Assembly (NCBI GenBank): GCA_023910675.1
Contig: JAAVWC010000001.1
Span: forward strand, 1-64,000
Direction of reading: 5' to 3'
Origin: Gemmatimonas sp.
GTDB taxonomy: Bacteria; Gemmatimonadota; Gemmatimonadetes; Gemmatimonadales; Gemmatimonadaceae
DNA length: 64,000 nucleotides
Made by a program: the position numbers and the translations under genes. The notes under the pieces are model-generated. The model had not been told where the DNA came from. It did no database searches and saw only the letters and a list, made by a program, of their open reading frames with translations. Shown one piece after another: positions 32,441 to 42,589 of the stretch; within the stretch, counting starts at the first letter, position 1, and the number at the start of each line of letters is the position of its first letter.

Positions 32441-34891
32441 TTACGGCCACGGCAGCGTGATCACCGGGAAGCGCGGACGCTTGGCCGGTACGTCGTCGCC
32501 GGCAAAGAAGCGCTCGAGGTCTACCCGTGCCGCCACACTGTGCGCCCGCTGCGCACCGTCGGCCGTGATGGCCTTTGCCAGTCGCGCCTCGATCTGCTTG
32601 AGCGCCTGCACAGCTCCCGCACGCACATCGGGCAGGGCGCGGGCGTCACCACCCAGATCGAGCAGGATGTCGAGCGCCGCGCGCTGTGACGCGCGAAGCA
32701 TTGCGCGCTCCGACGGATTCGCCGGTAGCGTGGCGCCCCACGTGCGCTGCACGATGGCATCGGTGACTTCGGTGAGCGTCAATGCTTTCGCATCGGAGGC
32801 CGCTGTGTGCACCAGTCGTGCGGCGCGATCACGATCGAGGATGTAGCCGATCACTTCGGTCGCGAGCCCGCCGCCGAGGGTGATCGCGTCGAACATCGTA
32901 TCGCCACTTCCCGAAATCCACGTCTGATCGGTGTTGAAGCCCGGCGGCGGCGGCGGAATGAGGCGCTGCACCTTCTCGGGCACCGTCAGTTCTTTCGGCG
33001 CGATGGCATCGAGCAACATCCCCAGTGCCTTCCGCTGATCGGCGGCAGGGATGATGGTGGTGGGCGCCTGCGTGTCTCCGCGCATCGCAAACGTAAAGTC
33101 CATCCCGCCGATGTACTTCGACAGCGCTTCGAGCGAGTACCGGTGATGCAGATACACGTGGGCGAAACGCATGTTGAGCAGATGCATCGGCTCACCGGGC
33201 TTGATGGCGCGCTCGTCGAAATTGTCGATGAGCACACGGCGTACACCGGCCGTGCGCTGCACGCCTTCGAACGGCGTGGCGCCTTCTTCCCAGCGCGTCA
33301 CGAAGGGGTTGGAGCCGTTGGCGTTCGCGTAGCGATCGTTGATGTACCGGACGTTCTTCGCGATGCCCTCGCGCATCATGCTCGCGAGCCCAGTTCGCTC
33401 GGCGTTGGCATCGGGATACCACGTGTACCCGAGCCGAATGGCGAGCGTGTCCCACGCGCCCGGACCGTTTCGGAAGGCGTTGCGCAGGTCGGGGCGTCCG
33501 TTCGCATCGAGGGTGATGTACGGGAACGGATACTCCATCACACTCGCACGGTTCTGCGTGGACGCGATGTAGTTGTGCTGCAGCCCGAGCGAGTGGCCGA
33601 TTTCGTGCGCCGTATGCTGCCGGCGACGCGCCATGGCGAATGTTTCCGCATCGACATTCGGTCCGATCGGGCCCGACGCCGGCACCGTGCCGGCCCAGAT
33701 GTTGTAATCCACCAGCGAGCGCCACGTGTCCATCGCGATCATCGCGCGAATGATTTCGCCGGTGCGGGGATCCTCGAGGCTTCCCGCGTAGCTGGGCCCG
33801 GTACCGGTACGATGGACCCAGTTCAGGACGCTGTAGCGCACATCGCGCGGATCGGCATCGGGCGGAAGGTCGAGCACGCGGAAGGCGTTCTTGAACCCCG
33901 CGGCTTCGTACACCTTGGCCCACCAGTTGCCCCCCTCGCGGAACGCTTCGCGATAGGGCGCGGGGATGGCCGGATCGAGATAGTAGGTGATGGGGGTGAT
34001 CGGCTCCACCAGCTCGCCACGGGCATACGCCGCCGGATCCTTCGGCACCAGACGCCAGCGATTGATGAAGCCGCCGCGGTAGTTGCCGTCGAGCCCTTGC
34101 GAGAGGTCGAAGAAGCTCACCCCGCCGTACCCGAACCGCGGATCGTAGTCGCGCGGGCGATACCCCGCGGTATCTGGCAGCATCACCAGCGAGTGGTGCT
34201 CTTCGAAGGTGAGGGCGCGCGCATCCGGTGCCATGACGCCACGGCCACGCGATGGCTGGTCGGTGACGAACGTGAGCACGGCGTGCACTTCCGAGTTGCG
34301 GGGAAACGCTTTCGTGCGGGTGCCGTCGATGTAGCTGCGTGACGCGTCGACCCGGTAGGCACCCACGCCGGCGCCGGCCGCCGTGCCTCCGACACTTCCG
34401 CCGGCGCGGAGCACGTCGGCCACCCCGTAGGCATCGGCGAGAAACAGCGAGGTCGCATCGACGGTGAGCACACCGGCCGTATCCTTTTCGATCGGGAGCG
34501 ACCCCACGATCGAGCGGGGGTAGGCCTCGGTGGCGGCCCGCTGATTGGCCGCATCGCCGCGCGGGGCACGGACGCCGAAGTTGTCGCGCACCATGAGCAC
34601 CCGGTTGCCACGCCGTTCGAGGCGGACAATACCATCAGGCCCCGACTGCGCCCGATCGAGTGCGCCATTACCGAGTCCGGTACTCAGGGAGACCTGGTGC
34701 AGAAAGTCCCGGTTCATTTGGCTGGCCGGAATCTCGAGCAGTGCGCGGTTCCGCGCCTCGTCGATGCGGACCCGCAGAAACGGCTGCTCGCCCTGGGCAT
34801 GTGCCGCGAGGGGCAGGAAGGCCTGAAGCGCCAGCAGCGTGGCAGCCGTGCGGCGCGGCGCCCTCAAGGCGCCCGGAAACGGAAAGGTCAT
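32441..34891 (-). CDS. Exported zinc metalloprotease (HEXXHXXGXXH, DUF5117-type)
   Basis: 816 residues with a signal peptide (ATLLALQAFLPLAAHAQG). Residues about 30-330 are beta-rich and correspond to DUF5118/DUF5117-like regions. The catalytic domain has the metzincin-type zinc site HEIGHSLGLQH (His429, Glu430, His433, His439), with SVMEYPFP downstream as a Met-turn-like segment. The C-terminal 300 residues are helical. Family members are large secreted or periplasmic proteases of unknown substrate, common in environmental phyla. The start at 34891 gives the signal peptide. It is divergent from the histidine kinase gene. Confidence 0.9.
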   Translation of the reverse strand: MTFPFPGALRAPRRTAATLLALQAFLPLAAHAQGEQPFLRVRIDEARNRALLEIPASQMNRDFLHQVSLSTGLGNGALDRAQSGPDGIVRLERRGNRVLMVRDNFGVRAPRGDAANQRAATEAYPRSIVGSLPIEKDTAGVLTVDATSLFLADAYGVADVLRAGGSVGGTAAGAGVGAYRVDASRSYIDGTRTKAFPRNSEVHAVLTFVTDQPSRGRGVMAPDARALTFEEHHSLVMLPDTAGYRPRDYDPRFGYGGVSFFDLSQGLDGNYRGGFINRWRLVPKDPAAYARGELVEPITPITYYLDPAIPAPYREAFREGGNWWAKVYEAAGFKNAFRVLDLPPDADPRDVRYSVLNWVHRTGTGPSYAGSLEDPRTGEIIRAMIAMDTWRSLVDYNIWAGTVPASGPIGPNVDAETFAMARRRQHTAHEIGHSLGLQHNYIASTQNRASVMEYPFPYITLDANGRPDLRNAFRNGPGAWDTLAIRLGYTWYPDANAERTGLASMMREGIAKNVRYINDRYANANGSNPFVTRWEEGATPFEGVQRTAGVRRVLIDNFDERAIKPGEPMHLLNMRFAHVYLHHRYSLEALSKYIGGMDFTFAMRGDTQAPTTIIPAADQRKALGMLLDAIAPKELTVPEKVQRLIPPPPPGFNTDQTWISGSGDTMFDAITLGGGLATEVIGYILDRDRAARLVHTAASDAKALTLTEVTDAIVQRTWGATLPANPSERAMLRASQRAALDILLDLGGDARALPDVRAGAVQALKQIEARLAKAITADGAQRAHSVAARVDLERFFAGDDVPAKRPRFPVITLPWP

Positions 34892-35082
34892 GGCGACAGT
34901 GGAACCAGTGAAGGAACACCCGGCGGCGCACAGGGGAACGGCCGTCGGCACGAGGCGTTGATCCTGAGGAGATCTGGCGTCGAAGGTATCGTCGGATGAC
35001 CAGCAGCGCTAATGTATTGAAGCCGATGCCGGCCCGGTGCACTCCGCCTGCTTTGCAGCCCCGACCTGCGGCCATAACCTAA

Positions 35083-37086
35083 ATGTCCAACATTGCACAG
35101 CCGTCGTCCGATGGCGACGCGGTTTCCTCGCCGCCGGTCGCACCGGCGGCTACAGAGGCAGTGCTCGAACAGTTGCAGCGGCAGCTCGAAGAGGCGCAGC
35201 GTCTCGCGGGCATCGGCAGCTGGAGCTGGGATCTGCGCACAGGCGCCGTGGCGTGGTCGCGGGAGACCTACCGCATTCTGAGGTTCGCGCAGGGCACCCC
35301 ACCATCTTTCGAGCGCGTGCTCGCCCTAGCGGTCGATGAAGCGCACCAGGCGGAGTTCCTCGAAGTCGTACACGCCGCGCTACGCGGCGAACGCGAATAC
35401 GACCTTGAAATTCCCACGCGCCTTGCCGACGGCGCCCTGATCACCATTCACACGCGAGGCGTCGTCGAGCGCGCCGACGATGGTACGCCGCTGCGCATGC
35501 TCGGCACCATGCAGGACGTCACCGCCATGCGGGCGGCAGAGGCCGCGCTGCGGGAACGCGAGGCGCAATTTCGCACGCTGGCCGAATCCTCGCCGGCGGG
35601 CGTCTTTCAGACGTCGCGTGAGGGCTACGCCGTGTACGCCAACCAGCGCGTGCTCGATTGGTTCGACATGGACTTCGAATCGTTCGCCGGCGGGGCATGG
35701 GTCACACGCGTGCACCCCGATGATGCGCTCGTGGTGCAGCGCAATCGAGTGCAGGCCCGTGAGCAGCTGCAGCCCATCGACATGGCCTACCGCATTGTCG
35801 TGAAGGACCGAACGCGCTGGCTGCGCGTGCGCTCAGAACCGTTCTTCGACAGCGACGGTGTTACGGTCCTCGGACATATCGGCTATGTGATCGACACCAG
35901 CGCCGAGCGCTTTGCCTCCGAAGAGCGCGCCCGACTGCAATCGCAGTTGCAACAGGCGCGCCGTCTCGAATCCCTGGGACTATTGGCCGGCGGCGTCGCG
36001 CACGATTTCAACAATCTGCTGGTCGGCATGCTCGCCAATGCCTCGCTCGCACGCGACGAACTGGACCCATCACACCCTGCGCGCGAGGCCCTCGACGACA
36101 TCACACATGCAGCGCAGCGCGCCGCCGACCTCACGCGTCAGCTGTTGTCGTACGCGGGACGTGCACGCCTGGAGCGACGTCAGGTCCCGCTGCCGTCGCT
36201 CGTGCTCGATATCCCCAAGGTGCTCGGCGCCCGTATTCCCCCGCACATCACGCTCACCGTTGACGCACCGCTTGGGCCGGTTGTCGACGGCGACGAGACG
36301 CAGCTGCGACAGGTGGTGCTGAACCTCATCACCAACGCCGTCGACGCGGTGGGAATGCGCAACGGCAGCGTATCGCTGACGGTGTCCGAAGGTGATTACT
36401 CCGCAGACACTCTGGCGCAGTGCCTGCTGGGGCGCGAGCGGTCACCGGGGCGCTTCGCCGTCATCTGTGTGAAGGACACGGGCTCCGGCATGAGCCACGA
36501 CGTGCAGGAGCGCATGTTCGACCCGTTCTTCACCACCAAGGTAAGTGGACGCGGGCTCGGGCTCGCAGCCACACTCGGCATTCTCAACAGCCACGGTGGC
36601 GCCATCAAGGTGAACTCCACTGAAGGCGTGGGGACGACCATCTGTGTGCTGTTGCCCGTCAGCCTCAACCGTCCGACCCCGCCGAGTGTGACGGCGGTGC
36701 CCAGCGGTGTGCTGAACGGCAGCGGCGTCGTGCTCCTGGTGGACGACGATGTGAATGCGCGCTCCGCCGCGCGCCGCATTCTCACCCGCGCCGGATACGA
36801 CGTGCGCGAAGCGGAGAACGGTGCCGACGCGATCGCCCGCCTGGATGCCATGGAAACGACGCCACGCTGCATCGTGCTCGACCTCTCCATGCCCATCATG
36901 AGTGGCGACGAGTGTCTACGCACGTTGCGGGCGCGCGGCTCCACGATTCCCGTGCTCATGTCGAGTGGCTACGATGCCGATGACGTCGCCGCCCACCTCA
37001 TCGCACCAGGCTCCGTGCATTTTTTGCAGAAGCCGTACACCTCCACGTCGCTGCTGCAGGCCATTCACGAGCTCGTCGGGGCGTAG
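35083..37086 (+). CDS. Hybrid sensor histidine kinase with PAS domains and receiver
   Basis: 667 residues, no membrane segment. A short coiled coil (LEQLQRQLEEAQRL) leads to PAS 1 (about 40-160) and PAS 2 (about 165-285, LAESSPAGVFQTSREGYAVYANQ). HisKA follows with phospho-His307 in GGVAHDFNNLL; HATPase has LRQVVLNLITNAVDA (N box), DTGSGM (G1) and GRGLGLAATLGI (G2). A C-terminal receiver domain has VDDD at its start, phospho-Asp600 in LDLSMP and the conserved Lys in QKPYT. The kinase likely senses a cytoplasmic signal and passes phosphate internally or to an Hpt partner. It stands alone, so output genes are unknown. Confidence 0.94.
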   Translation: MSNIAQPSSDGDAVSSPPVAPAATEAVLEQLQRQLEEAQRLAGIGSWSWDLRTGAVAWSRETYRILRFAQGTPPSFERVLALAVDEAHQAEFLEVVHAALRGEREYDLEIPTRLADGALITIHTRGVVERADDGTPLRMLGTMQDVTAMRAAEAALREREAQFRTLAESSPAGVFQTSREGYAVYANQRVLDWFDMDFESFAGGAWVTRVHPDDALVVQRNRVQAREQLQPIDMAYRIVVKDRTRWLRVRSEPFFDSDGVTVLGHIGYVIDTSAERFASEERARLQSQLQQARRLESLGLLAGGVAHDFNNLLVGMLANASLARDELDPSHPAREALDDITHAAQRAADLTRQLLSYAGRARLERRQVPLPSLVLDIPKVLGARIPPHITLTVDAPLGPVVDGDETQLRQVVLNLITNAVDAVGMRNGSVSLTVSEGDYSADTLAQCLLGRERSPGRFAVICVKDTGSGMSHDVQERMFDPFFTTKVSGRGLGLAATLGILNSHGGAIKVNSTEGVGTTICVLLPVSLNRPTPPSVTAVPSGVLNGSGVVLLVDDDVNARSAARRILTRAGYDVREAENGADAIARLDAMETTPRCIVLDLSMPIMSGDECLRTLRARGSTIPVLMSSGYDADDVAAHLIAPGSVHFLQKPYTSTSLLQAIHELVGA

Positions 37087-38921
37087 CGCAGCCGATCGAC
37101 CAGCCCCGAGGCGCGCGCGACGGTGCGCGATGTCGCGAGGCGAACCATGGCCGCGGTGCCAACGATCGTCACCCGCTCACGGGCGCGCGTGATGCCGGTG
37201 TAGAGCAGCTCACGCGTGAGAATGCGGGTGTCGGCGTCGGGGAGCACCAGGCGCACGTGATCGAACTCCGACCCCTGCGATTTGTGCACCGTCATGGCCC
37301 ACGCCGTCTCGTGCGCCGGCAGCCGCGATGGGGCGATGGCACGCGAGCCGCCATCGGCGAGGGGGAAATGCACGTACGGCACACCGTCCACGGCGAGTGT
37401 GCTTCCCACGTCACCATTGAAGAGTCGCAGCGACGGCTCGTTGGCGGTAATGAGCACCGGGCGGTGATCATACCAGCCGTTCACCACGTACCCCTGCTGC
37501 GACAGCCATCGTTCGATCGCGCTGTTGACGCCGGCGACGCCCGTCTCGCCGTCACGCAGCGCACAGAGGACGCGGAAGCGGGCGAGTGCGCCGAGCGCCG
37601 CCGCGGGGCTGGTGGCGTGGAGGTATTCCGTGAGCTGCGGAAGTATGGGCGCCAGCAACGACGCGACGGAGCCGGGCGCATCGAGCGCCACGTCGCCGAA
37701 TGTGGCGTCGTCGAGCACGCGCAAGGCTTCGTCGGCATCGCCCGCCTGCGTAGCCGTTGCCAACGCGCCAATGCCCGGACGCTGACCAAAGCGATAGGAC
37801 ACACGCAAGCGCACCACGGCATCGCGTAATGGCGGAACACTTGTTTGCGACGGAATGAGCGACGCGGCGCCACCGCTCAGCGCGGCATAATCGGCGGCAA
37901 ATGACGTCGAGTGCAACGCCGACAGTGCGTCGTGCGCAGGCTGCGCTGCGCGGGCCACGTCGCCCAGTACGAAGCCGGTGTCGACGCTGGCCAACTGATC
38001 CGGGTCGCCGAGCACGATGACGCGCGCGTCAGCTTTTGCTGCCGAGAACAGTGCATCCATCATGAGCACGTCCACCATGCTCGCTTCGTCCACGATGATC
38101 ACATCGTGGGGAAGCGGGTTGCCCGCGTGGTGCCGAAACTGATCGTTCCACGGGGTATAGCCGAGCAGGCGATGCAACGTGTTCCCCGACGTCGGCAGTT
38201 GGGCGCCGACGAATGCGTGCAGCTGCTCGCGCTGCACGGCTCCGCCAATCGCCTCCGACAAGCGAGCGGCGGCTCGGCCCGTAGGTGCGGCAACGGCAAC
38301 GGTGACCGACGGATCACGCGCAATGAGCAACGCCAGCAACCGCGCGGCCACAGTGGTCTTTCCCGTACCCGGGCCGCCGGTGATGAACACCAGTGATGAG
38401 CGCAGCGCGGCGACGGCAGCGGCGGCTTGCCAGTCGGTGCTCATGGCCGCGTGTGGGAAGAGCGTCCTGAACAGCTCCGCCGATATGGACAGATCGTTGG
38501 CCCGTGGCTGTTGCACGCGTTCGATGATGGTACGGGCGACACGCCGCTCCGCCTCATGGAAGCGGCGCAGATACAACCGGGGTCCGTCGAGCACGAGCGG
38601 CGTTACCTGCGCGTCTGCCGTAGCTTCAAGTGCTAGTGCGGCACCGCAGCAGCGTAGCTGGAGCAGCTGCGCGCACCATACGTCGACTGGTGGAAACAGG
38701 TACGACGCGTCATCTGGTGCCGATTGCAACGCGAACGATGTGAGGTCGACACAGCCGTTCCCCAAGGCGCGTTCAGCACTCACTAGGAGCGCGCTGTGGT
38801 AGGCCAGGGCCGCGGCTTCGTTGGCGGTATCGCACCCCACCGTGCGCGCCACATAGCGCGCAAAGGCGCGATCGAGTGCGGAGATGTCGAGCGCCGCCGG
38901 AGTGTATGGTGTGCTGCTCAT
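37065..38921 (-). CDS. recD: Exodeoxyribonuclease V subunit alpha (RecD)
   Basis: 618 residues, SF1B 5'-3' helicase. An N-terminal helical domain binds RecB; Walker A is FITGGPGTGKTT (about 179-190); Walker B is VIIVDEASMVD; then GDPDQLASVDTG (motif III) and, near the end, MTVHKSQGSEFDHV and YTGITRARERV (motifs V-VI). RecD is the faster helicase of RecBCD in double-strand-break repair. The ATG overlaps recB by 4 bp. The 3' end overlaps the end of the convergent kinase gene by 22 bp. It is the last gene of the recC-recB-recD operon. Confidence 0.95.
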   Translation of the reverse strand: MSSTPYTPAALDISALDRAFARYVARTVGCDTANEAAALAYHSALLVSAERALGNGCVDLTSFALQSAPDDASYLFPPVDVWCAQLLQLRCCGAALALEATADAQVTPLVLDGPRLYLRRFHEAERRVARTIIERVQQPRANDLSISAELFRTLFPHAAMSTDWQAAAAVAALRSSLVFITGGPGTGKTTVAARLLALLIARDPSVTVAVAAPTGRAAARLSEAIGGAVQREQLHAFVGAQLPTSGNTLHRLLGYTPWNDQFRHHAGNPLPHDVIIVDEASMVDVLMMDALFSAAKADARVIVLGDPDQLASVDTGFVLGDVARAAQPAHDALSALHSTSFAADYAALSGGAASLIPSQTSVPPLRDAVVRLRVSYRFGQRPGIGALATATQAGDADEALRVLDDATFGDVALDAPGSVASLLAPILPQLTEYLHATSPAAALGALARFRVLCALRDGETGVAGVNSAIERWLSQQGYVVNGWYDHRPVLITANEPSLRLFNGDVGSTLAVDGVPYVHFPLADGGSRAIAPSRLPAHETAWAMTVHKSQGSEFDHVRLVLPDADTRILTRELLYTGITRARERVTIVGTAAMVRLATSRTVARASGLVDRLRYAPTSS

Positions 38922-41900
38922 TCCGCTCTCCCCGCCGACCGACGATCCATGATGGCACTGAGTGCTTCGATGAGCGTGCGCGAGGGCCGGTCGGTAAACC
39001 AGCCATGCCCCTGCGCCGAAGCGTCTGGCGCGAAGCCCCGCAGGAACGCGTACGCGGCTCCACCTATGTGCTGATCGAAGTCGTACGACGGCAACCGGGC
39101 AGCCAAGAAGCGATGCAGCGCGACCAGATAGAGATGGTACTGCAGCGTGTAGTGCTGTGCATCCATGACGTCTCGCAACGCCTCGTGCGCGTACGCCGGG
39201 GGCTCTGCCCCCAACTGATTGGACTTCCAGTCGACGACGTACCACCGATCTTGGTGCACGAAGACGAGGTCCACGAAGCCGGTGAGGAACCCGTGAATGC
39301 GCGCGCCGCCGAGCTGACGGAGCTGAGCGGCATAGCGCTGACCACTTGCGCCACCATGCTGTTCGAAGGCCGCCGCGATGGCTTGCCGTGTAAACGCGTG
39401 GTCCGCGTCGGCGAACGGCAACAGGAACTCCCACTCGTGTCGCGCCTGTGCGGGCGCGACGTCCCGGAGGGCGACCTGCAACGCCGCCATCGGCGCACGG
39501 AAAACGGCATCCATCATCTGTACGACACCGCCAATACGCGGATCGTCGGGAGTCGCGGCAATATCGTTGCGAAGCAGCTGCGAAGTCACGCGCTCACGCA
39601 GCACGTCGGCACTGTCGTCGAATCGTGAATGCTCGAAGAGCGTGTGCAGCAGCGTCCCCGGACGCCGTCCAGCCGGAAACGTCCGGAAATCGGAGGGTGG
39701 GAGATCCCGCACGCTCACGGTGGTGTTTACCCGTACATCATCCACGTCGCGCGTGGCGTGCGTAACGACCTCGTGCGCGCCCGCCGTCAGTCCGGTAAAG
39801 CTGGTGACCGCATACGTGTCAAAACGCGTGCGCAGCGGCACGTCGGCGGGGAGCGTCCGGGCAGTGAAGGTCGGCGTTTCCAACGTCGCCGCAGGCTGCA
39901 CCCGCTCGCCCGGCGTCACGGTGTCGACGACTTCGATGGCCATGAGCGTGGGATGCTGCGCCACCAGGGCACGAACATCCTGTTCGTACCGAAGGCAATC
40001 GCTCTTGAACCAGTCCGCGACCGCCGCCGGACGGTCCGCCACCGGAAGCTCGTCGAGACCGGGGTGCGTCGACACGAGATACGCGAGCGCCGAATTCCAG
40101 GCGCCAGCAGCCTTACCGGACGTCGTGCCAATGGCCCCCCAGCCGACGTACGTGCGGAAGCGCGCGCGCGTGAGCGCGACGTACGTCAACCGGCAGTCCT
40201 CCGCGAGGCGCTCCACCTCTGCTTGCTGCAAGCGCACGTCGCGCTGCGACGATCCCTGATCGAACACCACGCCGTCGCCTTCGTGGACCAGCAGCGACTG
40301 CTTGGGATTGGTGGGATACGCCCGAAACATGCTCGGGCAGTACACGAGATCGAACTGCAACCCCTTGCTCTTGTGGATGGTGAGAATCTGCACGGCGTCG
40401 GCATCGGTCTCGAGCCGAAGCTCGCTCACCTCACGTTCGCGGGCGCTGTCTGCCCGCCGTGACGCGACCCATCGCAGGAGGCCCTCGATGTTGAGCGACT
40501 GCGAAACAGTCGCGTGGTGCAGCAGCTCCACCGCGTGCCGCAGGTTGGTGAGGCGACGGTCGCCATCATCATACGCCATCAGACGCTCGGCGACACGACG
40601 CTGCAGAAACAGTGTCTGCACCATCTGCAGAAAGCCGTGCGAGACCCACAGGTCACGCAGTTCGGTGAGCATGGCAATCGCCGCATCCCACTCGGCCTCG
40701 TGCCCGGGCGAAGAGATGCGCAGTACGTCGTCGGCCGTGCTCCCCCACAGGTGCGTGGCCATCGCGCCGCGTACGCGCGCATCGTGACGCGGTGAGGCTA
40801 TTGCTTCGAGCATGGCGTGCAGCTCCGTCAGCTCTTCGGACTGCAGTACGTTGCCCATTCCCGACACGACCGCGGGAATGCCGCACTCCCGCAACGCATC
40901 GGCCATGACGACGCCTTCGCGCGTCGTGCGAACCAGCACGGCGATGCTGCGCGGCTTCCATCCGTTCGTGATCTGTTTCGCGATATGCCGCACGCACGCG
41001 GACATCAGCAGCTGCGCACTCTGACGTGTGCCGGTCACCCCCATCTTGCCTTTGCGCTCTTCGGGCTCGACGAACAACCACTGCAGGGCGTGTGTCCCCT
41101 CGAGGGTCATAGGCGTGCCCTCGTTGCTCGCCGCCGTGGCTGGCGCGAACCCAATGGCGGGCTCGACGAATGGTTCCGTACGCTGCGCAAAGATGGCGTT
41201 GACCGCATTGACCATGCGCGGCGTACTGCGGAAGTTCTCGCCCAACGTGAACTGCGGGTTGGCCCGGTGGACCGCAGCGAGATAGGCGTGCACGTCGGCA
41301 CCGCGGAATGCGTAGATGGCCTGCTTGGGATCACCAATGAGAAAGAGTGGTTTACCGGCAAACGCCGTATCGAAGATCCGGAACTGATGCAGGTCCGTAT
41401 CCTGAAACTCGTCGATGAGTGCGGCGTGGAACTGTGAGCGGATAGCCGTGGCCAACAGGCCGTTTGGCCCCTGCACCTGCAACGCGCGACTGAGTCGCTC
41501 CAGCAGGTCATCGAACCCCAACGCATTGCGGCGCCGCTTCTCCTCCTGCATGGCGTGGCGCACCTGCGCGAAGCAGTCCATGCGCACCGCCTGCTCGAAT
41601 GTCGTCAACGCCACCGCCAGACTCGAGGCGGCCATGGCGATGGGCCACTCCGTAATGGCCGCCCGCTTGGCTTTGTCAGCGTTGCTGCGCTTTCCGGCGA
41701 CCTCCTGCAGCGCCTCGACGCCGAGTGAGCGGCCAATCATCTCCGCCGCACCAAGGTCGCCGGCGACGGCGGCTGTTGCCTGCCGCATGAGATCGGCGAG
41801 CGCGTCGGCGTTGCCGCAGGGCGCGTCCTTGGTCCACTGGATGTCGGCAACGAGCGCGCGGAAGGTGTCCTCGTTCCACACGGCGGCGAAATCAGCGACC

Positions 41901-42589
41901 GCGTGCTGCACCGCGTCGCGCGCCGAATCGATGGAGGGCGCCGGGTCGACGGTCACGTCTGGGAAGCGCGACCAAAGCGCAAAATCTTCGGCAAAGGTCG
42001 TGGGACCCCACCCATGCGTGACCGCGTAACCGGCCAGCGCCGCATCGTCGTAGAAACGGCGTCGCCACCAATCCTGCATGGCGCCCACCAGCAGCTCCTG
42101 ATCGTCCTCCAGCAGTGCCGCACCAAAGGCGGTGCCGCTCTCGAGCGCAAATTCGTCGAGAATGCGCTTGCAGAAGCCGTGAATGGTGAAGACCGCCAGC
42201 GTATCGAGCTCGGCGAGTGCTGCGGTGATGCGTGCCTTGGCCAGCGCCTCACGTCCTGCCGCGAGCTGACGGAGCAACTGCCCCGTGGCGTACGGCGCGC
42301 CGGTGGGACGCCCCTGATACACCTCGTCGGCCCACCGCAGCATCGTACGAATGCGCGCCACCAGTTCATCGGTAGCCGCCACCGTGAAGGTGACGACGAG
42401 GATGTTTCCGACGCGGTCCACCAATGGCACGTTCGGCGCACGCTCCTCGAGCAGCAACCGGATGACGCTCATGGCAATGTTGAACGTCTTGCCCGTACCA
42501 GCGCTGGCCTCCACCAACGATACGCCTTCCGCGAACGGACTGTGGACGACGTTGAAATGCTGCCGTGTGGGTGACGTCCCGACGCTCAT
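38918..42589 (-). CDS. recB: Exodeoxyribonuclease V subunit beta (RecB)
   Basis: 1223 residues, full length. The N-terminus has the SF1A helicase Walker A EASAGTGKTFNI (about 27-38) and VVTFTVAATDELVARIR; ALIDEFQDTD and GDPKQAIYAFRGADV are motifs II-III, and ILTIHKSKGLQFDLVYCP is motif V. The C-terminal RecB nuclease domain shows the catalytic YVVDWKSNQLG (Asp and Lys) around residue 1118. The subunit provides 3'-5' translocation and all nuclease activity. It overlaps recC upstream and recD downstream by 4 bp each, so the three subunits are translationally coupled. Confidence 0.96.
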   Translation of the reverse strand: MSVGTSPTRQHFNVVHSPFAEGVSLVEASAGTGKTFNIAMSVIRLLLEERAPNVPLVDRVGNILVVTFTVAATDELVARIRTMLRWADEVYQGRPTGAPYATGQLLRQLAAGREALAKARITAALAELDTLAVFTIHGFCKRILDEFALESGTAFGAALLEDDQELLVGAMQDWWRRRFYDDAALAGYAVTHGWGPTTFAEDFALWSRFPDVTVDPAPSIDSARDAVQHAVADFAAVWNEDTFRALVADIQWTKDAPCGNADALADLMRQATAAVAGDLGAAEMIGRSLGVEALQEVAGKRSNADKAKRAAITEWPIAMAASSLAVALTTFEQAVRMDCFAQVRHAMQEEKRRRNALGFDDLLERLSRALQVQGPNGLLATAIRSQFHAALIDEFQDTDLHQFRIFDTAFAGKPLFLIGDPKQAIYAFRGADVHAYLAAVHRANPQFTLGENFRSTPRMVNAVNAIFAQRTEPFVEPAIGFAPATAASNEGTPMTLEGTHALQWLFVEPEERKGKMGVTGTRQSAQLLMSACVRHIAKQITNGWKPRSIAVLVRTTREGVVMADALRECGIPAVVSGMGNVLQSEELTELHAMLEAIASPRHDARVRGAMATHLWGSTADDVLRISSPGHEAEWDAAIAMLTELRDLWVSHGFLQMVQTLFLQRRVAERLMAYDDGDRRLTNLRHAVELLHHATVSQSLNIEGLLRWVASRRADSAREREVSELRLETDADAVQILTIHKSKGLQFDLVYCPSMFRAYPTNPKQSLLVHEGDGVVFDQGSSQRDVRLQQAEVERLAEDCRLTYVALTRARFRTYVGWGAIGTTSGKAAGAWNSALAYLVSTHPGLDELPVADRPAAVADWFKSDCLRYEQDVRALVAQHPTLMAIEVVDTVTPGERVQPAATLETPTFTARTLPADVPLRTRFDTYAVTSFTGLTAGAHEVVTHATRDVDDVRVNTTVSVRDLPPSDFRTFPAGRRPGTLLHTLFEHSRFDDSADVLRERVTSQLLRNDIAATPDDPRIGGVVQMMDAVFRAPMAALQVALRDVAPAQARHEWEFLLPFADADHAFTRQAIAAAFEQHGGASGQRYAAQLRQLGGARIHGFLTGFVDLVFVHQDRWYVVDWKSNQLGAEPPAYAHEALRDVMDAQHYTLQYHLYLVALHRFLAARLPSYDFDQHIGGAAYAFLRGFAPDASAQGHGWFTDRPSRTLIEALSAIMDRRSAGRAE